DNA of 64,000 nucleotides from Thermoleophilia bacterium (GTDB taxonomy: Bacteria > Actinomycetota > Thermoleophilia > RBG-16-64-13): the NCBI GenBank assembly GCA_027493445.1, contig JAOSKU010000001.1:918501-982500 (forward strand), read 5' to 3'. Position numbers and translations under genes: made by a program. This document shows positions 1 through 8,090 of this stretch, one piece after another. The notes below the pieces were generated by a model that saw nothing but the letters and a program-made list of their open reading frames with translations, searched no databases and was not told where the DNA came from. Within the stretch, counting starts at the first letter, position 1. Every line of letters starts with the position of its first letter.

Positions 1-422
1 CCCGCCGGCACCTGCTGGTACACGGCGGCGAAAACCTCACCGCGACGAGCGTCGACCCAAGGGACGACCACCTCGTCGTTCGTTTGCTCCAGGGCCGCGG
101 AGGCCACCGCAGCCAGGGTCGAGATCCCTACCACCGGGGCCCCCAGGGCCAGCCCCAAGGCACGAGCGGTGGCCACGCCTACCCTCATCCCCGTGAAGGT
201 GCCCGGCCCGATGCCCACCACCACCGCGGCCAGGTCGGCGGGCGCCGCCGCCTTCATGGCCAGCAGCTCGTCCACCAGAGCCAGGGTACGCCGGGACTCC
301 GAGCGCGTACCGGTCCCCCGGCGCTCGGCCACGAGCGCCACCGACTCCGCGGACACCTCCAGCAGGGCTACGCTACTACCGTCTGTGGCCGTGTCCAGGG
401 CCAGCACCAGCCGGGCGGTCAT
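1..422 (-). CDS. tsaB: TsaB, tRNA t6A37 biosynthesis protein (C-terminus outside window)
   Basis: This reads as the N-terminal 140 residues of TsaB, the non-catalytic ASKHA-fold partner of TsaD in making threonylcarbamoyladenosine at tRNA position 37. The start MTARLVLALDTATDGSSVAL matches the family opening LALDT(S/A)T. The stretch VVVGIGPGTFTGMRVGVATA is the diagnostic GPGSFTGLR motif. The ATG at 422-420 overlaps the TGA of tsaE (421-419), so the pair is probably translationally coupled. The gene runs off the left edge of the window. Identity is secure from motif plus context; the C-terminal half cannot be judged. Confidence 0.93.
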   Translation of the reverse strand, partial: MTARLVLALDTATDGSSVALLEVSAESVALVAERRGTGTRSESRRTLALVDELLAMKAAAPADLAAVVVGIGPGTFTGMRVGVATARALGLALGAPVVGISTLAAVASAALEQTNDEVVVPWVDARRGEVFAAVYQQVPA

Positions 423-934
423 GCGTCCGGCTCCGCGGCGGCCCGCCAGCGGGCCGCCTGCTCCGCTCCCTCGGCCCGAAGGGTCAGACGGCGGGTTCGC
501 ACGCTATCGTGCTCCAGGAGCACGGTCCATTGCGGGCGACCCAAACGCTCGAGGCCGCTCTCCGGCCACTCTACCAGGGTGACCGCCGCCGGCTCTACAT
601 ACTCTTCCAGTGCCACGACGTCCTCATCAGCGATCTCCTCTAGGCGGTAGAGGTCCAGATGGTTGATCCGGCACTCCGCGCCCGCGTAGACGTTGGCGAT
701 GGTAAAGGAAGGGCTGCGGACCGTGTCGCGGACTCCCAGCGATCTCGCCACCTCCCTCACGAAGGTGGTCTTGCCCGCGCCCAAGGGTCCGTAGAGCAGG
801 ACGAGCTCCCCCGGGCGTAGAGCCCGCGCCAGCCGCCCAGCCACGCGGCCAAGCTCTGCGAGATCCACCGGTACATTCTCCACGAGAGCTCCCCCGGGGT
901 CGCGTTGCGCGCCCGTGGAGACGCTGCTTTCCAC
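419..934 (-). CDS. tsaE: TsaE, P-loop ATPase of t6A synthesis
   Basis: TsaE is the ATPase that drives turnover of the TsaB-TsaD complex in tRNA t6A37 formation. The 171-residue protein carries the Walker A motif YGPLGAGKTTFVREVARSLG near residues 48-67. It also has the family segments VRSPSFTI and INHLDLYRL, and the C-terminal LVEWPE motif typical of TsaE. The start codon is GTG at 934-932. Only two bases separate it from the stop of the upstream DNA glycosylase, and its own stop overlaps the tsaB start, so these genes look like one operon. Length is normal for the family, with a somewhat long N-terminal extension. Confidence 0.94.
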   Translation of the reverse strand: MESSVSTGAQRDPGGALVENVPVDLAELGRVAGRLARALRPGELVLLYGPLGAGKTTFVREVARSLGVRDTVRSPSFTIANVYAGAECRINHLDLYRLEEIADEDVVALEEYVEPAAVTLVEWPESGLERLGRPQWTVLLEHDSVRTRRLTLRAEGAEQAARWRAAAEPDA

Positions 935-936
935 AC

Positions 937-1680
937 TTACCAGAGGGGTAGCTGCTCGGCCGGTCCAGAGCCGGCCGGGCCGTCGGCGCGCAGTGGGGCC
1001 TCGCTGGGCAGCGGGGCCTCGCCGGACAGTTGCACCTCGCCAGACAGTGGGGGGTCCGCCGCGACCCGCGCCAGCGCGTCCGTACCCCGCTCGAGCACCC
1101 GCTTCAGCTTGAGGAAGTCTTCCTCCAAAACGCTCCGATTGGCCGGGGTGTACAGCGCCGCCGCCGGATGAAACACAGGGAACACCAGCACGGGAACGCC
1201 AGCCACCTCAGTCTGCTTGACCCGGCCGCGCACACTGGTCATACCGGCTTCGGTCTGGGCGATGAGCCGGGTGGCGAAGCGTCCCAGGGTACAGACGACC
1301 CGCGGGCGGATGATCCGCACCTGCTCCATCAGGTGGGGTGTGCAGGCCGCGATCTCCTCGGGCAAGGGATCGCGGTTGCCCGGCGGCCGGCACTTGACCA
1401 CGTTGGCGATGTAGACGTCGCCCCGCGCCAGGCCGATCGACTGGAGGAGCTCGGTGAGCAGCTTGCCCGCCTGCCCCACGAAGGGCTCCCCCTGCGTGTC
1501 TTCGTGGTATCCCGGCCCTTCGCCCACGAACATGAGATCGGCCACCGGGCTGCCCACACCGAAGACCACCTGGGTGCGCCCAGCGCACAGACCGCAGGCC
1601 CGGCAGTCCGCCAGCTCGGCGGCCAGAGCCCGAAGGCCTTTGCGTGCACCGGCTTCGTCGTTCATCACGGGTGCGTCCAC
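937..1680 (-). CDS. Family 4 uracil-DNA glycosylase (Fe-S)
   Basis: The 247-residue protein is a family 4 (UdgA-type) uracil-DNA glycosylase, which removes uracil from DNA. Near the N-terminus [10 protein letters not shown] gives two of the four cysteines that bind the 4Fe-4S cluster. [20 protein letters not shown] is the motif I region (GEAPG-x-x-E..G.PFVG), and [12 protein letters not shown] is motif II (HPA). Later cysteines occur at [10 protein letters not shown] and VVCTLG. The C-terminal 35 residues are a low-complexity Ser/Pro/Leu tail. Translation may begin at GTG 1680 or at ATG 1665; neither has a strong ribosome site. It lies between fmdB and tsaE on the same strand. Confidence 0.92.
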   Translation of the reverse strand: MDAPVMNDEAGARKGLRALAAELADCRACGLCAGRTQVVFGVGSPVADLMFVGEGPGYHEDTQGEPFVGQAGKLLTELLQSIGLARGDVYIANVVKCRPPGNRDPLPEEIAACTPHLMEQVRIIRPRVVCTLGRFATRLIAQTEAGMTSVRGRVKQTEVAGVPVLVFPVFHPAAALYTPANRSVLEEDFLKLKRVLERGTDALARVAADPPLSGEVQLSGEAPLPSEAPLRADGPAGSGPAEQLPLW

Positions 1681-1693
1681 GGCCGGCGCGCTC

Positions 1694-1912
1694 TCAGCAC
1701 GTCGCGCACGACGACTTGCGACAGCCGGCGCAGCTCTTGCCCGACGACGGCGTGCCGCCCCCCGAGACCCGCACGGCGGAGATGGAGAGCAGGCGCTCGG
1801 CGGACGGCAGCCCGCACTCCGGACAGGTCTGAGGCTGCTCGGCGGCGGCCAGGCTCACGAGCTCCTCGAACTCGGCGCCGCAGCCGGTGCAGCGGTACTC
1901 ATAGATGGGCAC
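1694..1912 (-). CDS. FmdB-family zinc-ribbon regulatory protein
   Basis: This 72-residue protein starts [20 protein letters not shown] (GTG start at 1912), the signature of the FmdB/CxxC_CxxC_SSSS zinc-ribbon family. The second knuckle is CPECG. The tail ends in a Cys-rich [12 protein letters not shown] segment. The molecular role of the family is not firmly established; it was first linked to formamidase/amidase regulation. It sits 13 bp upstream of the DNA glycosylase on the same strand. A 159-bp palindromic repeat separates it from the PspC gene. Confidence 0.9.
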   Translation of the reverse strand: MPIYEYRCTGCGAEFEELVSLAAAEQPQTCPECGLPSAERLLSISAVRVSGGGTPSSGKSCAGCRKSSCATC

Positions 1913-1965
1913 GGCGTGTCACCCCGAACTCCAACCTGCACGGCGCGGCCCGCCAGGGAGGCCTC

Positions 1966-2124
1966 AGGCTGTTGAAGAATGACGCTTCGCCGCCAGGGCG
2001 CGATGGGCGAGTGCGAGACAAGGACGCAGGAAGCGGACGTTGCAGCGCTACGTGCGCGACTGAGGACGCCGTATCGCGCCGTCCAGTGCGTTCTGGGGGC
2101 CAAGGCTTCGATCTTCAACAGCCT
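1966..2124. repeat. Dispersed palindromic element, copy A (full length)
   Basis: A 159-bp element with perfect 12-bp inverted ends: AGGCTGTTGAAG at 1966-1977 and CTTCAACAGCCT at 2113-2124. Its interior (GGGCGAGTGCGAGACAAGG, then a CTACG-centred hairpin, then GAGGACGCCG) is shared with the copies at 26786-26950 and 37404-37563. One end lies two bases from the TAG stop of the PspC gene. No open frame is contained, so it is a non-autonomous, REP/MITE-like element. Confidence 0.85.
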
Positions 2125-2125
2125 C

Positions 2126-2338
2126 CTAGGCCGGCGCGCCGGATGATTCCAGGGGCATCAAGAAGCAGAGTACCAGATAGACAAGCCCGATGATGAGGTT
2201 TGGGCCGGGCAGGAGCACGGCCACGACCCAGATCAAGCGCATGATCGTCGGGTCGATCCCCAAGTACTTGGCCAGACCGGCGGCCACCCCGCACAGCATC
2301 TTGTCGTCTCGTGACCTGGTCAACTTCCGTGTAACCAT
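2126..2338 (-). CDS. PspC-domain membrane protein
   Basis: A 70-residue PspC-domain protein: KLTRSRDDKMLCGVAAGLAK followed by YLGIDPTIMRLIWV and a single hydrophobic C-terminal segment (LIIGLVYLVLCFLMPL). PspC domains occur in phage-shock and envelope-stress proteins and sit in the cytoplasmic membrane. I chose ATG 2338 because GGAGGTG lies 7-8 bases upstream; an in-frame upstream start would add 31 low-quality residues. The stop codon abuts repeat copy A. There is no PspA or LiaRS-like neighbour in view, so the stress link is family knowledge only. Confidence 0.9.
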   Translation of the reverse strand: MVTRKLTRSRDDKMLCGVAAGLAKYLGIDPTIMRLIWVVAVLLPGPNLIIGLVYLVLCFLMPLESSGAPA

Positions 2339-2720
2339 GATCCCCGCACCTCCACGTGCACGCGCCCCGGCGTCCTCTTCGCCAACGGATACGTCTCTCG
2401 TTCCGGTTTGTTCCCAGAATCCCCGGGGCAAAGCACCTTGTGCCGCCCGGGACGCGCTGCTATCCTCGCCGGGCGGCCGCGAGACCGGGACGCCTACCTA
2501 CTCGGAGGCATACCTGGACGAGGGGCTGCCAGCGCGGAACGTCCGGACCCACGCGGTCGGCGACGCAGACCGCGGAGGGCCCTCACACCACGCGCGCGAG
2601 CGCACGACCGAGTCTGGTATCTGCGGGCAGAACTGGAACGGAAGGTCAACCATCGCAACACCACCTCCCTTCGAGAGGCACACCGAGAGCACCGGCGGCG
2701 GCCGCACCACCCTCGAGAGC
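2339..2720. other. Divergent intergenic region with candidate plus-strand promoter
   Basis: These 382 bases separate the PspC gene (minus) from the DUF2520-YjbQ gene (plus). A plausible promoter for the plus strand is TTGTGC at 2438-2443 and TATCCT at 2461-2466 with a 17-base spacer. That would give a leader of about 250 nt. Within it, CGCGGTC and GACCGCG near 2554-2577 can pair. I could not match this leader to a known riboswitch. No convincing gene is present. Confidence 0.4.
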
Positions 2721-4136
2721 GTGGGCGTCGCCATCGTCGGCGCCGGCCGCCTGGGAACAAGTCTGGCCCTGGCCCTGACCCGGGCCCATATCCCCTTGGT
2801 CGGCTTCGTCACCCGCACACCCGCCGGGAAGGCTCGGGCCGAGGCTCAGCTTGGTATGGCAGGCGCCGGCGACCTGCCCTCCCTGGTGGCCGCCATCCAC
2901 GCCCGGCCCTACAGCCCGATCGTCTTCTTCTTGACCGTTCCCGACGGGGCCCTGCCCGCGGCGGCCCGCGAGCTGGCCGCCGCGCTGGGACCCCTGGAAG
3001 CTGGGTCCCTCTCCACTGTCTACGTGGCCCACACCAGCGGGGCCACTTCGGTGGAGGTGCTGGCCTCCTGTGCGGAGGCCGGTGCGGCTACCCTGGCCTT
3101 CCATCCCCTGCAGACTTTCTCCGACCCAGCCACCGGCCCCGAGCGCCTGCGCGCAGCCACCGTGGCCGTCACACCCGGCGAACCTGGCGACCTCCGCGCC
3201 TGGGAGCTGGCCTTGCAGCTGGCCGCGGCCCTCGGCGCCCGTCCCTTTCTGCTGCGCGAGGAGGACCGCCCCCTCTACCACGCCGCCGCGGTCCTGGCGA
3301 GCAACTACCTGGTGGCCCTAGAGCACGCGGCCGAAACCCTCTTCCACAAGGCCGGGCTGCCCGCCGGTAGGGCTCTGCCCGCCTTCCTCCCCCTGGTGCA
3401 AGGGGCCGTGGACAACATCGCCCGTCAGGGCACGGCGGCCGCCCTCACCGGTCCCTTGAGCCGGGGCGACCTGGCCACGATCCGCGCCCACCTCGACGCT
3501 CTGACCCGGTCCGCCCCTGAGTACCTGGCCCTCTACCAAACCCTGGGCCTGGCCACCCTCGACCTCGTCAAGGAACGCAACGACCTTCCACCCGCATCGA
3601 TCGAATCCATGGAGGCGCTCATGAGCAGTCCGCTCCCCTTCGCTGTCCCGCGCAACCGCGAGACACCGGTCCACCTCGGCCCGGCCCCGACCACCGTCGA
3701 AGGGTCGCTGACCGTGTCCACCCAACATCTGACGTTCTCCACCCAGGGCGAAGGCGACGTGGTCAACCTCACCCACGGCTTGAATCGCATCCTGCGTGAT
3801 AGCGGCCTGGACAGCGGTACCCTGACCGTGTTCGCCCCGGGAGCCACGGGCGCCGTGACCACCCTGGAGTTCGAACCGGGCGTGGTGCGTGATTTCCAGC
3901 GCCTCTTCGACCAGATCACGCCCGCCGACCAGCCCTACCGCCACAACCTGCTCCTCCAGGACGGCAACGGCCACTCCCATGTGCGCGCCGGACTTGTCGG
4001 GCCCTCGATCGTCGTCCCGTTCACAGGCGCACGCCTGACCCTGGGCACGTGGCAGGAGGTGGTCTTCGTCTGCTTCGACAACCGGCCGCGCGAGCGCAAG
4101 ATCGTGGTGCAGCTTTCTGGGGTGAAGCAAGGATGA
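2721..4136 (+). CDS. Fusion: Rossmann/DUF2520 oxidoreductase + YjbQ (UPF0047)
   Basis: One open frame of about 471 residues joins two proteins that are normally separate. Residues 1-125 form a Rossmann fold starting VGVAIVGAGRLGTSLALAL (GxGxxG). The DUF2520 helical domain follows (AFHPLQTFSDP, then DRPLYHAAAVLASNYLVALE). The last 140 residues are a YjbQ/UPF0047 domain, containing NGHSHVRAGLVGPS and LTLGTWQEVVFVCFDNRPRE. YjbQ proteins have secondary thiamine-phosphate synthase activity. DUF2520 proteins resemble ketopantoate and pyrroline-carboxylate reductases. No ATG is nearby, so GTG 2721 is the best start, though the site before it is weak. No stop separates the domains. The stop overlaps the next start (ATGA), so the genes are coupled. 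Confidence 0.85.
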   Translation: MGVAIVGAGRLGTSLALALTRAHIPLVGFVTRTPAGKARAEAQLGMAGAGDLPSLVAAIHARPYSPIVFFLTVPDGALPAAARELAAALGPLEAGSLSTVYVAHTSGATSVEVLASCAEAGAATLAFHPLQTFSDPATGPERLRAATVAVTPGEPGDLRAWELALQLAAALGARPFLLREEDRPLYHAAAVLASNYLVALEHAAETLFHKAGLPAGRALPAFLPLVQGAVDNIARQGTAAALTGPLSRGDLATIRAHLDALTRSAPEYLALYQTLGLATLDLVKERNDLPPASIESMEALMSSPLPFAVPRNRETPVHLGPAPTTVEGSLTVSTQHLTFSTQGEGDVVNLTHGLNRILRDSGLDSGTLTVFAPGATGAVTTLEFEPGVVRDFQRLFDQITPADQPYRHNLLLQDGNGHSHVRAGLVGPSIVVPFTGARLTLGTWQEVVFVCFDNRPRERKIVVQLSGVKQG

Positions 4137-5434
4137 GCGTTTCCGGCGGGGGTCCGAAACTGCAGCTTGCCCTGGACTTCGTCGACCTGCCTCGCGCCCT
4201 CAAGGTGGCCGAGGAGGCCGTGCTCGGGGGTGCCGACTGGCTGGAAGCCGGGACGCCCCTCATCAAGAGCGAGGGCCTGCAGGCCGTCCGTGAGCTCAAG
4301 AACCGCTGGCCGAACCATACCATCGTGGCCGATATGAAGACCATGGACGCCGGACGGGCCGAAGTGGAGTACGCCGCTAAAGCCGGCGCGAACATCGTGG
4401 GTGTTCTCGGCGCCGCCGGCGACGCCACCATCAGGGAATGTATCGAGGCCGCCCGCAACTACGGGGCCGAGGTCATCGTGGACATGATCCAGGTGGAGGA
4501 TCCGGCCGCCCGCGCGCGGGCGGCCGAGGCCATGGGCGCCCACTACGTGGGCATCCACGTGGCCATCGACGAGCAGATGAAAGGCAAGACCCCTTTCGAT
4601 ACCCTGCGGCGCGTGGTCGAAGCGGTCAGCATCCCGGTGGCCGTTGCCGGGGGCATCAACTCCGAGACGGCTGCTGAGGCGGTCAAGGCCGGGGCGTCCA
4701 TCGTCGTGGTGGGCGGGGCCATCACCAAGGCCACCGACGCCACCGAGGCCACCCGCCAGATCAAGCACGCCATCGCCCACCTGGTGTCCGTGGAATCCCG
4801 CTACTTCAAGCGCGCCACCGGCCCCGACCTGCGCCATATGCTCCTGCAGGTATCGGCGGCCAACGTCTCGGACGCTCTCCATCGCTCCGGCGACCTGCCG
4901 GGCATCGCCCCCCGCACGCCGGGCGCCAAGATGGTGGGCCCCGCCGTCACCGTCCGCACTCACCCGGGCGACTGGGCCAAACCGGTGGAGGCCATCGACG
5001 TAGCCAAGCCGGGTGACGTCATTGTCATCGACGCGGGGGGCGTGCCCCCCGCCGTCTGGGGTGAGTTGGCCTCCAACTCCGCCCTCCAAAGAAAGCTCGC
5101 GGGGGTGGTCATCTTCGGCGCGGCTCGTGACAGCGGCAACATCCGCGAGCTGGGCTTCCCGCTCTTCTCTACTCATATCACGCCGACCGCCGGCGAGCCC
5201 AAGGGCTTCGGCGAGATCGGCGTGCCCATCCGCATCGCCGGCGCTGCCGTGGCCCCGGGCGACTGGGTCATCGGCGACGACGACGGCGTCTGCGTCATTC
5301 CCAAGGACAAGGCGGTCGAGTACACCAACCGGGCCATGGACGTGCTGGAACGGGAGAACCGGTTGCGCCAGGAGATCCTCGCGGGCAGCACCCTCAGTCA
5401 GGTTGCGTATCTGCTCAAATGGGAGAAGAAGTAG
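4133..5434 (+). CDS. Fusion: 3-hexulose-6-phosphate synthase + RraA-like aldolase domain
   Basis: A 433-residue two-domain protein. Residues 10-220 are a hexulose-6-phosphate synthase (orotidine decarboxylase superfamily): LQLALDFVDLPRALK, VADMKTMDAG with the metal/substrate DxKxxD, and VAGGINSET. This enzyme condenses formaldehyde with ribulose 5-phosphate or runs in reverse. Residues 225-433 are an RraA/HMG-aldolase-like domain (VSAANVSDAL, GVVIFGAARDSGNIRELGFP, with the RD metal-binding pair). The same fusion is known in archaea and some bacteria. No separate 6-phospho-3-hexuloisomerase gene is in the window. Start ATG 4133 overlaps the previous stop, and GGATG(A) supplies the ribosome context. 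Confidence 0.92.
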   Translation: MSVSGGGPKLQLALDFVDLPRALKVAEEAVLGGADWLEAGTPLIKSEGLQAVRELKNRWPNHTIVADMKTMDAGRAEVEYAAKAGANIVGVLGAAGDATIRECIEAARNYGAEVIVDMIQVEDPAARARAAEAMGAHYVGIHVAIDEQMKGKTPFDTLRRVVEAVSIPVAVAGGINSETAAEAVKAGASIVVVGGAITKATDATEATRQIKHAIAHLVSVESRYFKRATGPDLRHMLLQVSAANVSDALHRSGDLPGIAPRTPGAKMVGPAVTVRTHPGDWAKPVEAIDVAKPGDVIVIDAGGVPPAVWGELASNSALQRKLAGVVIFGAARDSGNIRELGFPLFSTHITPTAGEPKGFGEIGVPIRIAGAAVAPGDWVIGDDDGVCVIPKDKAVEYTNRAMDVLERENRLRQEILAGSTLSQVAYLLKWEKK

Positions 5435-5592
5435 GGGTCGCCCGGGATTCGACGCCGCCCGCAGCGCCCTTTTCGATCATGTGTACGTCTATGACGAGTT
5501 CGCGCCCGGAAGGCTCGGCCGGGGGCCACCCCTGCTCCTGCGGCCATTCGAGGCAGCTACCGACCGGCTCTTCACGCTCATGAGGTGACAGA

Positions 5593-6176
5593 ATGGGATT
5601 CTTCGACTGGTCGGCTCCGGTGTTCAAGCGGTTCCTCGACAATCGCTGGACCACCCGCGACATCGGAACGTTCAGCACCCTGCTTCGGCCAGCCGTAGAA
5701 CCGGGAGGGTCCGTGCTGGACCTGGGCGGCGGTACGGGCGGTCTGGCCGTGAGACTGGCGGGAGCGCTCGGAACCCGCGTCACCATCCTCGACCCCACGC
5801 CCGCCATGTTGGACCGCGTACCGGCTCATCCAGCCCTGACGGTGCGCCTGGGAGTGGCGGAGGCGATCCCCTTCCCCGACGGTACCTTCGACGCGGTGGT
5901 GGTCTCCGACGCCATGCATCACTTCCGGGACCTGGAGATCGCCGCCTCCGAGATGGCCCGGGTGACGAGATCGGGGGGCGGTTACTCATCCTGGAGATCG
6001 ACCCTGGTGGCTGGCGGCGAGCCATCGTGGCGTTCGAGCGGCTGGTGGGCGAGCCGGCCAGCTTCTTCACGCGCGAGGCCTTCTGCGCCTTCATGGCCGC
6101 TCAGGGGGTGGAAGGCACCTGTGTGGACCACGACGCGCTGAGCTATCTGTATGTGGGGACGGTCAATCACGAGTGA
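5593..6176 (+). CDS. Class I SAM-dependent methyltransferase (frameshifted)
   Basis: A small methyltransferase of the UbiE/Methyltransf_11 kind: motif I VLDLGGGTGGLAVRLAGALG, motif II VTILDPTPAM, and FDAVVVSDAMHHFRD. The frame breaks at a six-G run (5973-5978). Adding one G restores RLLILEIDPGG and then FTREAFCAFM up to a TGA at 6174-6176, giving about 194 residues, so the original reading is probably intact. It follows the HPS-RraA gene by 158 bp. The substrate is unknown. A fragment of the dispersed repeat begins at its stop codon, and panC converges from the other side. Confidence 0.82.
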
Positions 6177-6215
6177 GGACCGCATCACGCCGCCCAGTGC
6201 GGCCGCGGCGGCCAG
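6172..6215. repeat. Dispersed palindromic element, copy B (3' fragment)
   Basis: GAGGACCGCATCACGCC followed by CGCCCAGTGCGGCCGCGGCG matches the 3' half of the element seen complete at 37404-37563. It lies in the few bases between the stop codons of the methyltransferase (plus) and panC (minus). The 5' half and the terminal inverted repeat are missing. Confidence 0.7.
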
Positions 6216-6217
6216 GC

Positions 6218-7090
6218 TCAGCCCACCCGTACGACCAGATTGTCGATGAGGCGGGTGCCGCCAAACCACACAGCCAGGGCGAGCAGCACTTCGCCTGCGA
6301 GGATCTCCAAGGGTTGCAGGGTGGCCGTGTCCACCACCTCGACGTAGTCGACTCGTCCATGGGGCGACTGGGCAAGCACCTCGAGGACGTCCCGCACGAC
6401 CAGGCGGGCGTCCCGCTCCCCCGAGGCGATGAGGGCTTCGGCGCTTCGCAGGGCTCGGTAGAGGACCGGGGCTTCCGCGCGCTCCTCTTCCGTCAGGTAC
6501 ACATTGCGCGAGCTTAGGGCCAGGCCGTCGGGCTCGCGTACCGTGGGGCACACGACCACCTCCACCCCCAGGTCCAGGTCGGCGGTCAGGCGGCGGATGA
6601 CGAAGGCCTGCTGGGCGTCCTTCTGCCCGAAGTACGCCCGATCCGGCCGGCAGATGCCGAAGAGCTTGGTCACGACTGTGCTCACCCCCCGGAAATGGCC
6701 GGGACGGGAAGCTCCGCAAAGATGCTCGGTCAGGCCCTCGACGTCCACCCAGGTAGCGTGACCGGGCAGGTACATCTCCTCGGGCGGCGGATGGAAGACC
6801 AGGTCGACTCCCTCCTCCTCGGCCAGAAAAAGGTCGCGTTCCAGGTCGCGCGGATAGTGGGAGAGGTCCTCATTCGGCCCGAACTGGGTGGGATTGACGA
6901 AGATCGACATGACCACGAGGGCGTTCTCCTGGCGGGCCCGGCGGGCCAGCGACAGATGGCCTTCGTGCAGGTAGCCCATGGTGGGCACCAGGCCCACACC
7001 ATCTTCGTCGCGGGCCGTGGTCGCCTCCGCGGCCGCCCGAGCGGCCGCCACCGCTCGGCGCACCTCACCCTTGGTCTTCAGCAGGCGCAC
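6218..7090 (-). CDS. panC: Pantoate--beta-alanine ligase
   Basis: PanC makes pantothenate from pantoate, beta-alanine and ATP. The 290-residue protein has the nucleotide-binding HxGH motif in [19 protein letters not shown], then [24 protein letters not shown], and [10 protein letters not shown] in the KMSKS-like position. Length is normal. The start is GTG 7090 with GGAGGGG a few bases upstream. Its first codons overlap the end of the P1 peptidase gene by 26 bp, so the two are likely co-transcribed. panB and panD are not in this window. Confidence 0.96.
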   Translation of the reverse strand: MRLLKTKGEVRRAVAAARAAAEATTARDEDGVGLVPTMGYLHEGHLSLARRARQENALVVMSIFVNPTQFGPNEDLSHYPRDLERDLFLAEEEGVDLVFHPPPEEMYLPGHATWVDVEGLTEHLCGASRPGHFRGVSTVVTKLFGICRPDRAYFGQKDAQQAFVIRRLTADLDLGVEVVVCPTVREPDGLALSSRNVYLTEEERAEAPVLYRALRSAEALIASGERDARLVVRDVLEVLAQSPHGRVDYVEVVDTATLQPLEILAGEVLLALAVWFGGTRLIDNLVVRVG

Positions 7091-8081
7091 GCGTCCCCCC
7101 TCCTCGCAGATCCTGGAGGCTGGGCACCCCGTGCAGCCCCTCCGCCAGCCTGACAGCCCGCCTGATCCCAGCCGCCACTGCGTCGGCGGCCGCCGTCCCC
7201 AGCTGGAACACGTTCGAGGGCGCGGAGCCCGTCGAAAGCACGAAAATCGCGTCGCCGTCCACCGGCGTGTGCACCGGGGAGATGGCCCGGGCCAGTCCGT
7301 CGTGAGCCATGCGGGCCACCTGCGAGCATTCGATCTTGCTGAGCGCCGCGTCGGTCACCACCACCGACAAGGTGGTGTGCTCCGCGTTGGCGTTGAAGCG
7401 AGGATGATCGCGCAGGGTCATGAGGTAGGCGTGGGTATCCAGGAAGCACGTCGGGGCGACCCCAGGCTCCCCGCCGACGTAGTCTACGAGGGCTCCGGCC
7501 AGCACCGAACCGTCCTCGGCCACCACGTCTCCGAAGGCGTTCACCACCGTGAAGGCACACACGGAGGCCTCGCTGGGAAGACGCACTCCGGTCGCTGCGA
7601 AGCCCGCTTTCATCCAGCCCTCGTCCCCCAGGATCTTGCCGACCGTGGCTCCGGTACCCACGCCGACACAGCCCTCCTCCACCAGGGCGGAAGCGCCGGC
7701 CGCCGCCCGGTACCCATCCTCCATGCGGGGACGGATGTGAGCGTAGCCCAGACCCAGATCGTAGATGACGGCCGCCGCCACCAAGGGCACGCGGCCGAAG
7801 GGGGTCTGATACCCGTGGCCCTGCTCCTCCAGGTAGGCGACCACACCGTCGGCGGCGGCCAAGCCGAAGGCGCTGCCCCCGGTGAGGAGCACGGCGTGCA
7901 GCTCACCTACCGAGGAGTACGGCGAGAGGATGTCGCTCTCGCGGGTACCCGGGGCTCCGCCGCGCACGTCGAGGGAGGCAACCGCTCCCCCGGGCACGAC
8001 GATCACCGTGCAGCCGGTGCCATCCGCCCGATTCGTCGAATGGCCAACGACCACTCCCTCGATGCCGATCTCGAAGCTCAT
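7065..8081 (-). CDS. P1 family N-terminal nucleophile aminopeptidase (S58)
   Basis: The 338-residue protein belongs to the P1/DmpA family of self-processing aminopeptidases. [20 protein letters not shown] is the conserved N-terminal strand, followed by [17 protein letters not shown]. The cleavage region [15 protein letters not shown] contains the Thr expected to become the new N-terminal nucleophile. [20 protein letters not shown] is also typical. Members hydrolyse N-terminal residues of peptides or amides; some DmpA/BapA members release beta-alanine. ATG 8081 is the start. Overlap with panC makes a link to beta-alanine supply tempting, but the sequence does not prove it. Confidence 0.9.
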   Translation of the reverse strand: MSFEIGIEGVVVGHSTNRADGTGCTVIVVPGGAVASLDVRGGAPGTRESDILSPYSSVGELHAVLLTGGSAFGLAAADGVVAYLEEQGHGYQTPFGRVPLVAAAVIYDLGLGYAHIRPRMEDGYRAAAGASALVEEGCVGVGTGATVGKILGDEGWMKAGFAATGVRLPSEASVCAFTVVNAFGDVVAEDGSVLAGALVDYVGGEPGVAPTCFLDTHAYLMTLRDHPRFNANAEHTTLSVVVTDAALSKIECSQVARMAHDGLARAISPVHTPVDGDAIFVLSTGSAPSNVFQLGTAAADAVAAGIRRAVRLAEGLHGVPSLQDLRGGGTRAPAEDQG

Positions 8082-8090
8082 TGCCAGAGG

